From positions 124,001 through 188,000 of the forward strand of contig CAIJFI010000017.1 of NCBI GenBank assembly GCA_903819975.1: a stretch of 64,000 nucleotides of DNA. Reading direction: 5' to 3'. Numbering within the stretch: the first letter of the stretch is position 1; each line of letters begins with the position of its first letter. Source of the stretch: an uncultured Bacteroidota bacterium (GTDB lineage: Bacteria > Bacteroidota > Bacteroidia > Chitinophagales > Chitinophagaceae). The position numbers and the translations under genes are program-made. The notes under the pieces were generated by a model. The model was not told where the DNA came from. It ran no database searches and was given only the letters and a program-made list of their open reading frames with translations. Shown one piece after another: positions 1-8,683 of this stretch.

Positions 1-45
1 TTGTCCTACCATTCCTGTACCCCCTGTGATTAATACTGTTTGCAT
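1..45 (-). CDS. NAD-dependent epimerase-like protein, N-terminus only (partial)
   Basis: The reverse strand reads MQTVLITGGTGMVGQ from an ATG at 45 to the window edge. VLITGGTGMVG is a Rossmann-fold dinucleotide-binding GxxGxxG motif, as at the N-terminus of extended SDR/epimerase proteins (for example the TIGR01777 group). Only 15 codons are visible, so substrate and subfamily cannot be judged. It lies downstream of ftsZ on the same strand, beyond a strong terminator. It has its own -7 element TATCTTTG four bases before the ATG, so it is probably a separate transcription unit. Confidence 0.6.
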   Translation of the reverse strand, partial: MQTVLITGGTGMVGQ

Positions 46-49
46 AAAG

Positions 50-57
50 CAAAGATA
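50..57 (-). promoter_or_regulatory. -7 promoter element of the epimerase-like gene
   Basis: The minus strand reads TATCTTTG-CTTT-ATG. This matches the Bacteroidota -7 consensus TAnnTTTG exactly. With four bases between element and start codon, the transcript is predicted to start at or next to the ATG. No clear -33 element was identified. Confidence 0.55.
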
Positions 58-72
58 AGGCTTGGGAAACAA

Positions 73-98
73 AACCCCCGCCTTTGGGGGCGGGGGTT
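73..98 (-). terminator. Rho-independent terminator of the dcw cluster
   Basis: A perfect 10-bp GC-rich stem (AACCCCCGCC paired with GGCGGGGGTT, 6-base loop) lies 33 bases past the ftsZ stop. On the minus strand it is followed by TTGTTT. It closes the long mraZ-to-ftsZ transcription unit. Confidence 0.85.
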
Positions 99-130
99 AC
101 AACTAAATCAACTGTACCATAAAAACGAGA

Positions 131-2230
131 TTAATCAGGTTTCTTACCATCCAAGAAAGTATTGATGGTAGAGATTTGAGTTTGGTTATTTTCATCTTGC
201 TCTACGGTGTACTTACTATAGTAGTTTTCAACCGATGCTAATGTGTTACCAAATAAATCCATATTTCTTCTAACATAAGCAGGCACTTCATCAAATTCGG
301 CGCTTGGATCGTTGCCGTTGCCTATGTTGAATGATAAATTTCTTAACTTCTGAATACGCTCACGTACTTTTCTTCTTTGTTCTTCGGAATCATCCAAAGG
401 CATATCATAATTCTGTGCAGTAGTTTTTCTACTTTCATTATTAGTATGAATAAACTCTTCTTCGCGCATTACCAATTGCATTGCTGGTTCTTCCTCAATA
501 GCTACTCTAAAAGAAGTTTGGAAATCTTCAGCAGGTGATTCAACTGCTTCAACTATTGATGGTTCAACTGGCGTAGCAACTTCTGCAAATTCTGCAACTA
601 ATGGTGCTTCAATTGATGGTTCAGCAACAACCGACTCAACCACAGGCGCAGTATATTCCTCTTCAGAATCAGCCTCTGCGTAAATATTTGTAGGCTTATT
701 TAATACGAATGCATTTGTTTCATCATTGAAATTAAATACATGCGTTTCATCTGCCTCAGCTTCCATATTTAATTCAAAAACTTCTTCGTTCTCTTCAATT
801 TCAGGTGTAGAAACAAAAACATTAATGGTTTCGCTTTCATCGAACGCATTTACATTTTCGCTTTCATCGAACGCATTTACATTTTCGCTTTCATCGAACG
901 CTGACGCGTTCTCTTCCACAACCAATGTAGGCGTTAGGTTCAATGCTTCCATTGTTTCAGCAGCTTCTATAGTTAAGCTAGCATATTCTGCAGCCTCATC
1001 CATATCAGCAACTTCTTCAATTGCATTTTCCACAACAACCTCTTCAACCTCAGGAGCTTCTACTTCATCGGCACTTACTGCAAATGAAAAATGAATTGGC
1101 TCTTCGTTTGTAGTTTCAAGTACAAAATGATTGTCATTTTCAACTGTATTTTGAATTGGCTCCTCATTGATTGACTCTGCTGCAGCTTCAGTTGCTAAAG
1201 TCATGACAATCTTTTCTTCAATAGGGGCCTCAGCTTTTTTTGGTTCGTCTTTCTTAAAAGGATCTTTACCTTCAAATCCAGTAGCGATTAATGTGATGCC
1301 AATTTTCTCACCCAATGTATCATCGTAGCCACTACCCATGATTACATCGCTATGTTCACCAGTGCGTTCACGTAAAATGTTGCTGATGGTTTCTAATTCA
1401 TCCATGCTACATTCAAAATCTCCTTCTGCACTATTAATATTTAATAAGATCCATTTTGCACCTTTAATATCATTGTCGTTTAACAATGGAGAATTTAATG
1501 CTTCTTCAATTGCTCTTTGAGCTCTGTTTTCACCTTCTACTTCCGCCTTACCTAAAATAGCAACACCGCCATTTTTCATTACTGTACAAACGTCAGCAAA
1601 GTCAACAATAATATGACCACGGCTATTGATTACATCAGTAATACATTTTGCCGCTGTAGCTAATACGTTATCTGCTTTAGTGAAAGCTTCTTTCATTTTC
1701 AAATTGCCATATTGTACACGCAATTTGTCGTTTGAAATCACCAATAATGTATCCACTAATGGCTTTAATTGGTTGATACCATCTTCGGCTTGTTTTTGGC
1801 GTCTTGGGCCTTCAAATCCAAATGGAGTTGTAACGATACCCACAGTTAAAATGCCTAAATCCTTACAGATTTTTGCAATAATTGGAGCACCACCTGTACC
1901 AGTACCACCGCCCATTCCGACAGTGATAAAAGCCATTTTAGTGTTCACCTCTAATATTTTCTTGATTTCTTCCAAAGACTCTTCGGTAGCTAATTTACCA
2001 ACCGAAGGGTCGGCACCAGCACCCAATCCTTGAGTCAAATGTGGTCCTAACTGAATTTTGTTAGGAACTGGGCTTTGCTCAATTGCTTTAGAATCTGTAT
2101 TACATATGATAAAATCTACTCCTTCGATATCTTGATGAAACATGAAATTTACGGCATTACTACCGCCGCCACCAACGCCTAGGACCTTGATGATGGATGA
2201 TTTTTGCTTTGGCAAGTCAAATTGAATCAT
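131..2230 (-). CDS. ftsZ: Cell division protein FtsZ, with a long C-terminal linker
   Basis: Tubulin-like GTPase that forms the cytokinetic Z ring. The GTP-binding loop GGGTGTG lies at residues 107-113, and the N-terminal GVGGGGSNAVN motif near 18-28 is intact. The globular domain ends near residue 330. A very acidic Glu/Val/Ala-rich linker of about 310 residues follows. A conserved-looking C-terminal peptide, DEVPAYVRRNMDLF, occurs around 647-660 and is followed by a further 38-residue tail. At 699 aa it is nearly twice the size of E. coli FtsZ; long linkers are known in Bacteroidota. A 27-bp tandem repeat (829-901) encodes NAFDESENV-type units at about residues 443-467. It is the last gene of the dcw cluster, 109 bases after ftsA. 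Confidence 0.98.
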   Translation of the reverse strand: MIQFDLPKQKSSIIKVLGVGGGGSNAVNFMFHQDIEGVDFIICNTDSKAIEQSPVPNKIQLGPHLTQGLGAGADPSVGKLATEESLEEIKKILEVNTKMAFITVGMGGGTGTGGAPIIAKICKDLGILTVGIVTTPFGFEGPRRQKQAEDGINQLKPLVDTLLVISNDKLRVQYGNLKMKEAFTKADNVLATAAKCITDVINSRGHIIVDFADVCTVMKNGGVAILGKAEVEGENRAQRAIEEALNSPLLNDNDIKGAKWILLNINSAEGDFECSMDELETISNILRERTGEHSDVIMGSGYDDTLGEKIGITLIATGFEGKDPFKKDEPKKAEAPIEEKIVMTLATEAAAESINEEPIQNTVENDNHFVLETTNEEPIHFSFAVSADEVEAPEVEEVVVENAIEEVADMDEAAEYASLTIEAAETMEALNLTPTLVVEENASAFDESENVNAFDESENVNAFDESETINVFVSTPEIEENEEVFELNMEAEADETHVFNFNDETNAFVLNKPTNIYAEADSEEEYTAPVVESVVAEPSIEAPLVAEFAEVATPVEPSIVEAVESPAEDFQTSFRVAIEEEPAMQLVMREEEFIHTNNESRKTTAQNYDMPLDDSEEQRRKVRERIQKLRNLSFNIGNGNDPSAEFDEVPAYVRRNMDLFGNTLASVENYYSKYTVEQDENNQTQISTINTFLDGKKPD
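829..901 (-). repeat. 27-bp in-frame tandem repeat in the FtsZ linker
   Basis: Two full copies and one partial copy of a 27-bp unit are perfectly conserved in DNA (829-855, 856-882, 883-901). They encode repeated nonapeptides containing FDESENVNA. Identity at the DNA level points to recent slippage or duplication. The unit is a multiple of three, so the frame is kept. Confidence 0.9.
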
Positions 2231-2294
2231 TCTTTTGTTTTTAAATGGGTTAGTTAGTAGGTATAGTTGTTAGTAGTTCCGAAATTAAATCTAT

Positions 2295-2323
2295 TTATAA
2301 AATATTAGGTAGATATTTTATAA
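2295..2323. promoter_or_regulatory. AT-only inverted repeat between ftsA and ftsZ
   Basis: TTATAAAATAT and ATATTTTATAA form a perfect 11-bp inverted repeat around a 7-base loop, 65 bases upstream of the ftsZ start. It could be an operator or an mRNA hairpin in the ftsZ leader. It lacks GC pairs and a T-tract, so it is a poor terminator. Confidence 0.45.
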
Positions 2324-2339
2324 CATATTGTGGGTAATT

Positions 2340-3740
2340 TTATTTCAATAATTTGTCATCTTCTTCGCTGAAAATTTCGATCAAATTTGTCTTGAAACGA
2401 TCCCAGAATTTATCCTTTCTTCCTTGTACTATTTCTGGACGAATTTCTGTTCCATTTGCAGCAATAACAGTCTTTGTAGCTTTTGGTGCTGGCACCTGAT
2501 CCGCCACATCAACAGTTAATTCTCTTGGCACTTCAACCCTCTTGAAATTATTAGTAAATTCTTTGTAATGTTGCTCGTAATCGTTGTACCCTTTTAAGAT
2601 TAAACCAATACAAGTTGAATACATTGGTTTCTTTAATTCGTCAATATGGTTTGGCGCTAAATGCTCGTTAGGCAAGCCTACTCTTGCATTCAATCCAGTT
2701 GTATATTCTGTTAATTGAATTAAGTGTTTTAATTGAGATCCGCCACCCGTTAAAATAATACCGCCATTTAACAAGCGACTGTCCAATCCAACTTGTTTTA
2801 AATGATAGGTAACAAAATCTAATATTTCACTCATTCTTGCTTGGATAATTCCAGCTAAGCTTTTAACGCTAATTTCTTTTGCAGGCATTCCTTTTAATCC
2901 TGGAATAGTTACATAAGCATTTGCATTCGCTTCGTTCGCTAAAGCGCTACCAAACTGAACTTTCATTGCTTCTGCTTGGCTCTTTAAAACACCCAATCCT
3001 AAACGGATATCATGTGTAATATTTTCACCACCAAAAGGAATAACTGCAGTATGCTTTAAAATGCCATCATAAAATACTGCAAGGTCACTTGTACCACCAC
3101 CAATATCCAAGATAGCAACTCCCGCTTCTAAATCTACATCGCTCATAACCGCACTAGCAGATGCCAATGGTTGTAACACTAAATCCTTAGTTGTTAACCC
3201 ACTTCTTTCCACCGAACGATTAATATTACGAATAGCGTTTCTGTCTCCAGTTAAAATTAAAAAGTTTGCTCCCACTTTCACTCCATTCACACCCACTGGC
3301 TCTTTAACATTTGCATTATTGTCAACATAAAATTCCTGAGGAATCACGTCAATAATTTGGTCTCCAGCAGGAATAAATGTTTTCTTTTGGTTATTGATTA
3401 ATTGCTCAATTTCCCAAGCTTGAATTTCATTTTCTGCATCCTGTCTTACCATATCGCCACGTGTTTGCAAGCTTTTGATATGGTGACCAGCGATACCAAC
3501 ATAAACTTCGTTGATCTCTAAATTAGGATTGCTTTTTTGGCAATTTTCCAAAGCTTGTTGAATGGCTTTGATAGTTTGGTCAATGTTTAAAACTTGACCA
3601 TGTTGTACGCCATTACTATTGGCACGTCCAAATCCAAGGATTTCTAATTTGCCAAATTCGTTTTTACGGCCTGCAATTGCAGCAATTTTGGTAGTACCAA
3701 TGTCTAAACCTACAATTATAGGAGAATCGTTCTGACTCAT
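2340..3740 (-). CDS. ftsA: Cell division protein FtsA
   Basis: Actin-like ATPase that tethers FtsZ to the membrane and recruits later divisome proteins. The N-terminal phosphate-1 motif GLDIGTTK (11-18), the phosphate-2 region AILDIGGGTSDLAVF and the adenosine motif ILTGGGSQL are visible. The last 25 residues (starting DKFWDRFKTNLIEIF) form an amphipathic helix of the kind that anchors FtsA to the membrane. Its 466 aa exceed the roughly 420 of E. coli, mostly through a spacer before that helix. It lies 35 bases after ftsQ in the same direction. Confidence 0.96.
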   Translation of the reverse strand: MSQNDSPIIVGLDIGTTKIAAIAGRKNEFGKLEILGFGRANSNGVQHGQVLNIDQTIKAIQQALENCQKSNPNLEINEVYVGIAGHHIKSLQTRGDMVRQDAENEIQAWEIEQLINNQKKTFIPAGDQIIDVIPQEFYVDNNANVKEPVGVNGVKVGANFLILTGDRNAIRNINRSVERSGLTTKDLVLQPLASASAVMSDVDLEAGVAILDIGGGTSDLAVFYDGILKHTAVIPFGGENITHDIRLGLGVLKSQAEAMKVQFGSALANEANANAYVTIPGLKGMPAKEISVKSLAGIIQARMSEILDFVTYHLKQVGLDSRLLNGGIILTGGGSQLKHLIQLTEYTTGLNARVGLPNEHLAPNHIDELKKPMYSTCIGLILKGYNDYEQHYKEFTNNFKRVEVPRELTVDVADQVPAPKATKTVIAANGTEIRPEIVQGRKDKFWDRFKTNLIEIFSEEDDKLLK

Positions 3741-3775
3741 TTTTTATAGTTTTTAAAGTTGATTAGTTGTTCTGT

Positions 3776-4867
3776 TTAGTTGTTGTTTGAAGCCGACTTT
3801 TTAGGCATTACGGCCTTGACAGTCTTCTTCTTATCTTTTAACGATTTATTATTCGTTTTATTGTTTGATTTTTTACTTGTTTTCTTAGTATTTTGTTTCA
3901 CGACTATTTTAGGGACGACAACCTTGGCTACTGGCTTAATGTCTGTCGGTTTTTTCTTAACAACTGAATCAACCTTAACAGCCGAATCCTTTAACACAAT
4001 TGGCTTTACTTGCTTTGAAGTATCTACCATAAATACAGAATCTGGAATTGCGCCCAACTTTAAAAAATTGATTGCGCCAGGAGCATATTGAATTGGTTGC
4101 ATCCCCTTTTTTAATGCAACTACCTGATGATCGAATCTTAAATCCAACACCTGGAATGCGTTAATACCCGACGGCACCCAAACTTTCTTATAAAAAGTAT
4201 AAAGTCTATTTAATTTATCCTCTAAATTTTCGACCGAGCCAAATAAAACCAAATGATCTCCTAAAGTTGGGACCATTTCGAAATCACCATTAGATGCAAT
4301 ATTCACTTGAGCAATTTGAGCTAAGAAAAAACTATCCTGTTGCACAGTCATTGCAAAATGTAAAATGTCATTAAGTAATAAACTATCTGGATTAGATAAT
4401 TTTTCCTGATCCGATGGAAAACCTGTAAATACGGGCAAACGCATAACGGACAATTGTCTTAAAGGAAGGCGCTGAGCAATATTATCAATGTAAAAAGAAT
4501 TACCAGATGCTGTGAAAACCCTTGCTACGGGCACTCTTTGTTCAATCCTAACCTGAAGCTGTTGCTGATTGTCTAAATATATATCAGTATGTGCTACCCA
4601 TTTAGTAGATGCCAAAGATTTTTCAAGCTTAGTTAAATTAATACTACCTACTGGAGTTCCAACTTGAACACCTTGTTCATTAATTAATCTTAAAATCTCC
4701 TTCTCATCCATGAATAAGTAACCTGTATTGTTACCTGTAAGTTCAATTTGTATAGCAGTACATTTTTTTACTGCTTTTGCTTGCCATGCAAAAACAAAAA
4801 GTACTACCAATGCGACTGCAGCAATGGACCACAACACCCTTTCTAATATGTATTTCCAATGCTTCAT
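3776..4867 (-). CDS. ftsQ: Cell division protein FtsQ/DivIB-like
   Basis: Single-pass inner membrane divisome protein. A hydrophobic segment covers about residues 10-29. A POTRA-like region follows, with a DEKEILRLI helix near 54-62, and then an FtsQ domain. Sequence identity to E. coli FtsQ is low by eye; the call rests on topology and on position between murC and ftsA. The last ~90 residues are a Lys/Val-rich low-complexity tail (many KK, KTNNK and KKTVK runs) that would be periplasmic and positively charged, possibly contacting murein. The start overlaps the murC stop in a TAATG arrangement, which implies translational coupling. Confidence 0.88.
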   Translation of the reverse strand: MKHWKYILERVLWSIAAVALVVLFVFAWQAKAVKKCTAIQIELTGNNTGYLFMDEKEILRLINEQGVQVGTPVGSINLTKLEKSLASTKWVAHTDIYLDNQQQLQVRIEQRVPVARVFTASGNSFYIDNIAQRLPLRQLSVMRLPVFTGFPSDQEKLSNPDSLLLNDILHFAMTVQQDSFFLAQIAQVNIASNGDFEMVPTLGDHLVLFGSVENLEDKLNRLYTFYKKVWVPSGINAFQVLDLRFDHQVVALKKGMQPIQYAPGAINFLKLGAIPDSVFMVDTSKQVKPIVLKDSAVKVDSVVKKKPTDIKPVAKVVVPKIVVKQNTKKTSKKSNNKTNNKSLKDKKKTVKAVMPKKSASNNN

Positions 4868-6228
4868 TATAATTTGCTAAGTATTTCTTGAATTTTTGTA
4901 ATGCAAACATCAATGTCACCAGCACCTGCCATCACAATTAATTTATCGTTTGTTGTTGCAGCCCATTCCATTAAAGCCTCCTTACTCATAACTTTTTTAT
5001 TAGACAATTTCATACCCGCTATTAACATATCACTAGAAACCCCTTCAATAGGCAACTCTCTAGCAGGATAAATTGGCAATAAGATAACCTCGTCAGCTTT
5101 GTCTAAAGTTTCCATAAAACCTGCAGCTTGATCCTGTGTTCTACTGTATAGATGGGGCTGAAATATTAAAACCATTTTTTCATTAGGGTATAAACTTCTA
5201 ACACCGCTTATTAATGCATTAAGTTCTTCTGGATGATGCGCATAATCGTCTATTAAAACCTTATTCGGTGTTTTAATCTTATATTCAAAACGACGTTTCA
5301 CCCCTTTAAAATCAGCAACTGCATCTTTAATTTTTTGCTCTTCAATACCTAAATTAATTGCAATTGCTATAGCGGCAGTAGCATTTTCTACATTATGTAA
5401 CCCTCCCATGTTCAAAACAACATTCTTCATTGTTCCAGTAGGATGTACAATATCAAAAATATAAGAGCCATCTACCACTTTTAAATTTGCCGTGTGGTAT
5501 GATGCATTGTCCTTATTATATCCATAGGTGAAAACAGATTTATTACTACTATCAATATTAAACACTGTACCCATCTTTTGAATCAAGATGCCCCCATTTT
5601 TTATCTTATCTGTAAATTGACCAAATGCTTTTAACACTTCCTCCGGGGTACCATAAATATCCAAATGATCGGGATCCACCGCAGTTACCACAGCAATATT
5701 GGGTGCTAATTTCAAAAAGCTTCTATCATATTCATCCGCTTCAACTACCACCACATTTTTTTCATGGCTCCAAAAATTTGTTCCATAGTTGGAAGCAATG
5801 CCGCCTAAAAAAGCATTACAGCCATAACCTGTATGACGTAAAATATGCGCAGTCATAGAAGTTGTTGTTGTTTTACCATGCGTACCAGCAATAGCAATTG
5901 TAAATGCATTTTCTGTAATCCAATTTAATACATCACTTCGCTTTACAACATTGTATCCGTTGTCTTTACAAAAGTTTAATTCACTATGTGTAGCAGGGAT
6001 TGCTGGTGTATAAACAACAACTGTCGCAGCTTTGTCAATTTGATTAATGTCATCCTCAAAGTGAATACTAATTCCTTCCTTAATTAAGTCGTCCGTTAAA
6101 GTAGTTGGAGTTTTATCATAACCAGAAACCACAACACCTTGCGTATTAAAATATCTCGCAAGTGCACTCATGCCAATTCCCCCAATGCCAATGAAATAAA
6201 TATTTTTTATGTTAGTTAGCGGATTCAT
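4867..6228 (-). CDS. murC: UDP-N-acetylmuramate--L-alanine ligase
   Basis: Cytoplasmic Mur ligase that adds L-Ala to UDP-MurNAc using ATP. The N-terminal dinucleotide-fold motif GIGGIGMSALA is at 14-24, the ATP loop GTHGKTTTT at 115-123, and the DYAHHPEEL motif lies in the C-terminal half. Its 453 aa are close to the family norm. It follows murG with a 13-base gap and overlaps ftsQ by one base. Confidence 0.97.
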   Translation of the reverse strand: MNPLTNIKNIYFIGIGGIGMSALARYFNTQGVVVSGYDKTPTTLTDDLIKEGISIHFEDDINQIDKAATVVVYTPAIPATHSELNFCKDNGYNVVKRSDVLNWITENAFTIAIAGTHGKTTTTSMTAHILRHTGYGCNAFLGGIASNYGTNFWSHEKNVVVVEADEYDRSFLKLAPNIAVVTAVDPDHLDIYGTPEEVLKAFGQFTDKIKNGGILIQKMGTVFNIDSSNKSVFTYGYNKDNASYHTANLKVVDGSYIFDIVHPTGTMKNVVLNMGGLHNVENATAAIAIAINLGIEEQKIKDAVADFKGVKRRFEYKIKTPNKVLIDDYAHHPEELNALISGVRSLYPNEKMVLIFQPHLYSRTQDQAAGFMETLDKADEVILLPIYPARELPIEGVSSDMLIAGMKLSNKKVMSKEALMEWAATTNDKLIVMAGAGDIDVCITKIQEILSKL

Positions 6229-6241
6229 GAATATTAATTTA

Positions 6242-7351
6242 TTACGAATTTGAATTTTCTAAATGATCTATAATAGTTGTTGCAATTACCTTGTCAGCAT
6301 CTAACCATGCAAAAGATTTTATTTTTGATTGCATATTTGCAGTCATTGTTTCGTCTTTTACCATTTGCATTATCGTAGGTAATAATTTTTGTTCTACATC
6401 TTTGTCTGCCACTATTAAAGCTGCTCCTTCTTTAACCAAATTCATGGCATTAAAAGTTTGGTGATCCTCGGCAGCAAATGGATATGGAACAAAAACACAT
6501 GCTTTTCCTGTAATACAAATTTCAGCTACTGCCATTGCTCCAGATCGGCTTACAACCAAATCAGCTGCTGTATAAGCTGCACTCATATCGTCTATAAATG
6601 AGTTTACATAAACATTAGTATAATTGCCAACAGCTTTTACATAATCACTCGCATTAGGCTTTCCTGTTTGCCATATCAATTGAATATTTAAAGCCTCCAA
6701 TTGAGCAAGATTTTCTTTTATTGCCTTATTAATAGAAGATGCGCCTAAACTACCTCCAATGATTAATAAGGTTTTACGGGAAGGCAATAAACCAAATTTT
6801 AATAATGCTGCTTCTTTTAAAATTGAAGATTCAATTATATTTTTTCTTACTGGATTTCCTGTAATTAAAATTTTATCTGCAGGAAAAAATAATTCCATCC
6901 CTTTCGTACCTGTAAATATTTTAGTTGCATTAGTGCTTAACCACATATTCGCTTTCCCTGCGAATGCATTTGACTCATGTATATATGTGTCTATATGTTT
7001 TGCTTGTGCATATTTAAGCACTGGGAAACTTGAATATCCTCCAACACCAAAAATAGCATTAGGCTTAAATTTGTTGAATATATTTTTTACTTGAAAAAAG
7101 CTTTTAATAAGCTTAAATGGAAGACTCCAATTTTTAAAAATATTAGACCTATTTAAACCTGCAATAGTAAGCCCTATAATTTCATAGCCAGCTTGGGGTA
7201 CTTTTTCCATTTCCATTTTTCCTGACGCCCCTACAAATAAAATAGCCGCATTAGGTTGCATTTTTTGAATCGCCTGCGCAACAGCAATAGCCGGGAAGAT
7301 ATGCCCTCCAGTTCCCCCTCCTGCTATTATGATGCGTAATTGTTTAGGCAT
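6242..7351 (-). CDS. murG: UDP-GlcNAc--lipid I GlcNAc transferase MurG
   Basis: Membrane-associated GT28 glycosyltransferase that converts lipid I to lipid II. The motif GGGTGGHIFPA sits near the N-terminus, and the C-terminal donor-binding region reads VVSRSGAMAVAEI...PYPFAAEDHQ, as expected. I take the ATG at 7351. A longer reading frame begins at a TTG at 7360, but MPKQLRIIIAGGG gives the normal N-terminus. The start overlaps the end of ftsW by 8 bases. Confidence 0.97.
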   Translation of the reverse strand: MPKQLRIIIAGGGTGGHIFPAIAVAQAIQKMQPNAAILFVGASGKMEMEKVPQAGYEIIGLTIAGLNRSNIFKNWSLPFKLIKSFFQVKNIFNKFKPNAIFGVGGYSSFPVLKYAQAKHIDTYIHESNAFAGKANMWLSTNATKIFTGTKGMELFFPADKILITGNPVRKNIIESSILKEAALLKFGLLPSRKTLLIIGGSLGASSINKAIKENLAQLEALNIQLIWQTGKPNASDYVKAVGNYTNVYVNSFIDDMSAAYTAADLVVSRSGAMAVAEICITGKACVFVPYPFAAEDHQTFNAMNLVKEGAALIVADKDVEQKLLPTIMQMVKDETMTANMQSKIKSFAWLDADKVIATTIIDHLENSNS

Positions 7352-8681
7352 TGTTTGCAATTGGATTGTTTAAAGATTCAGTTGCTACTTGTTCTGGTAT
7401 TTCAATTTCAGTTTCTTCTGGCGCTTTACCTTCTAATTGCTCAACGTTTCTTGCAACACTTAATATTAAACCAATAGAACAACAAGTAAATATAAACGAG
7501 CTTCCTCCCATACTTATTAAAGGCAGTGTTACACCGGTTACTGGAACAATATTCACATTCACTGCCATGTTAGCAAGTGCCTGAATAATTAATGTGAAAC
7601 TTAATCCTAATGCTAAGAATGCACCAAATGCATAAGGGCATCTTCTAAATATTCGAATACATCTAAATAAAAACAATAAGTAAACAAAAATGATAAATGC
7701 TCCACCTACTAATCCATACTCTTCAATAATGATTGAGTATATAAAGTCGTTATAAGCTTGAGGTAAAAAATTTCTTTGACGACTATTACCTGGACCTAGA
7801 CCAAATAATATACCGCCGTTTGCAATTGCAATTTTTGCTTGTTGTACCTGAAATGGAACTTCTTTTTCATTTGGATACATAAAATCTTGTACACGACTCA
7901 CCCAAGTATTAAAACGTACAAATATTTTTCCTTTCTCTGCTACAACTGGCTTGTCCTCGTCAAAATTTGTTGTAGGCTTACCTGCTTTATGCGTAGCAAC
8001 AGCAACACTTATGATAATTAAAACTGGCACCATTGCCACCATAATGGTTAAGCCAATATGTTTTAAACTTACACGTCCAATAAACATTAATAAAAGCGAA
8101 GTAGCTCCAGTTAATAAAGCATTAGATAAGTTCGCGGGCATGATTAAACCACATGTTATAAAAACAGGAATTATAATAGGAAGGAAACCTTTTTTGAAAT
8201 CCTTAATCACTTCCTGCTTCTTACTCATAGTTCGAGAAATAAACATGAATAAGGCCAACTTTGCTAAATCACTTGTTTGCATTGTCAAGTGAATGATTGG
8301 CAATTTAATCCACCTACTTCCGTCATTAATTTTAGCGCCAAAAAACAATGTATAAATTAACAATGGTATTGATAATGCATAAAGAATGGATGCAATTCTA
8401 GAAAACATAGTATAGTTAACCCTATGCAATCCAAATACAACAACCAATCCTACTAAAGTAAACCCAACCTGTCTAAACAACAATTTAGTTGTGTTTCCAC
8501 CAAGAGACTTATATGCCAAAGATCCTGTTGCGCTATAAACTACCAATATAGACACAAGTGATAATACAATGACTAACCCCCATATGTATTTATCGCCTCT
8601 TGTTCTTTGATCCAAGTGCTCTTTAACGCCACTAATTGTGGGCATCTGTAAAAATAACTTATCGTTGTTTTGATTAAACAT
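7344..8681 (-). CDS. ftsW: Lipid II polymerase FtsW (SEDS family)
   Basis: Polytopic SEDS glycosyltransferase that polymerises septal murein with its partner PBP. About ten hydrophobic segments are visible. The family regions GDKYIWGLV and GSRWIKL (near the N-terminus), RQRNFLPQAYNDFIYSIIIEEYG, and PVTGVTLPLISMGGSS near the C-terminus are present. The 445 aa include a ~25-residue C-terminal tail rich in Glu. An extracytoplasmic stretch around 230-260 is longer than in E. coli. It lies between murD and murG. Confidence 0.97.
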   Translation of the reverse strand: MFNQNNDKLFLQMPTISGVKEHLDQRTRGDKYIWGLVIVLSLVSILVVYSATGSLAYKSLGGNTTKLLFRQVGFTLVGLVVVFGLHRVNYTMFSRIASILYALSIPLLIYTLFFGAKINDGSRWIKLPIIHLTMQTSDLAKLALFMFISRTMSKKQEVIKDFKKGFLPIIIPVFITCGLIMPANLSNALLTGATSLLLMFIGRVSLKHIGLTIMVAMVPVLIIISVAVATHKAGKPTTNFDEDKPVVAEKGKIFVRFNTWVSRVQDFMYPNEKEVPFQVQQAKIAIANGGILFGLGPGNSRQRNFLPQAYNDFIYSIIIEEYGLVGGAFIIFVYLLFLFRCIRIFRRCPYAFGAFLALGLSFTLIIQALANMAVNVNIVPVTGVTLPLISMGGSSFIFTCCSIGLILSVARNVEQLEGKAPEETEIEIPEQVATESLNNPIANNA

Positions 8682-8683
8682 GA

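Noticed and set aside
726..1094. A 122-codon plus-strand open frame opposite ftsZ
   Set aside because: Its Ser-rich low-complexity protein is the mirror of the acidic FtsZ linker and its repeats; it has no promoter or start context. It is a shadow frame.
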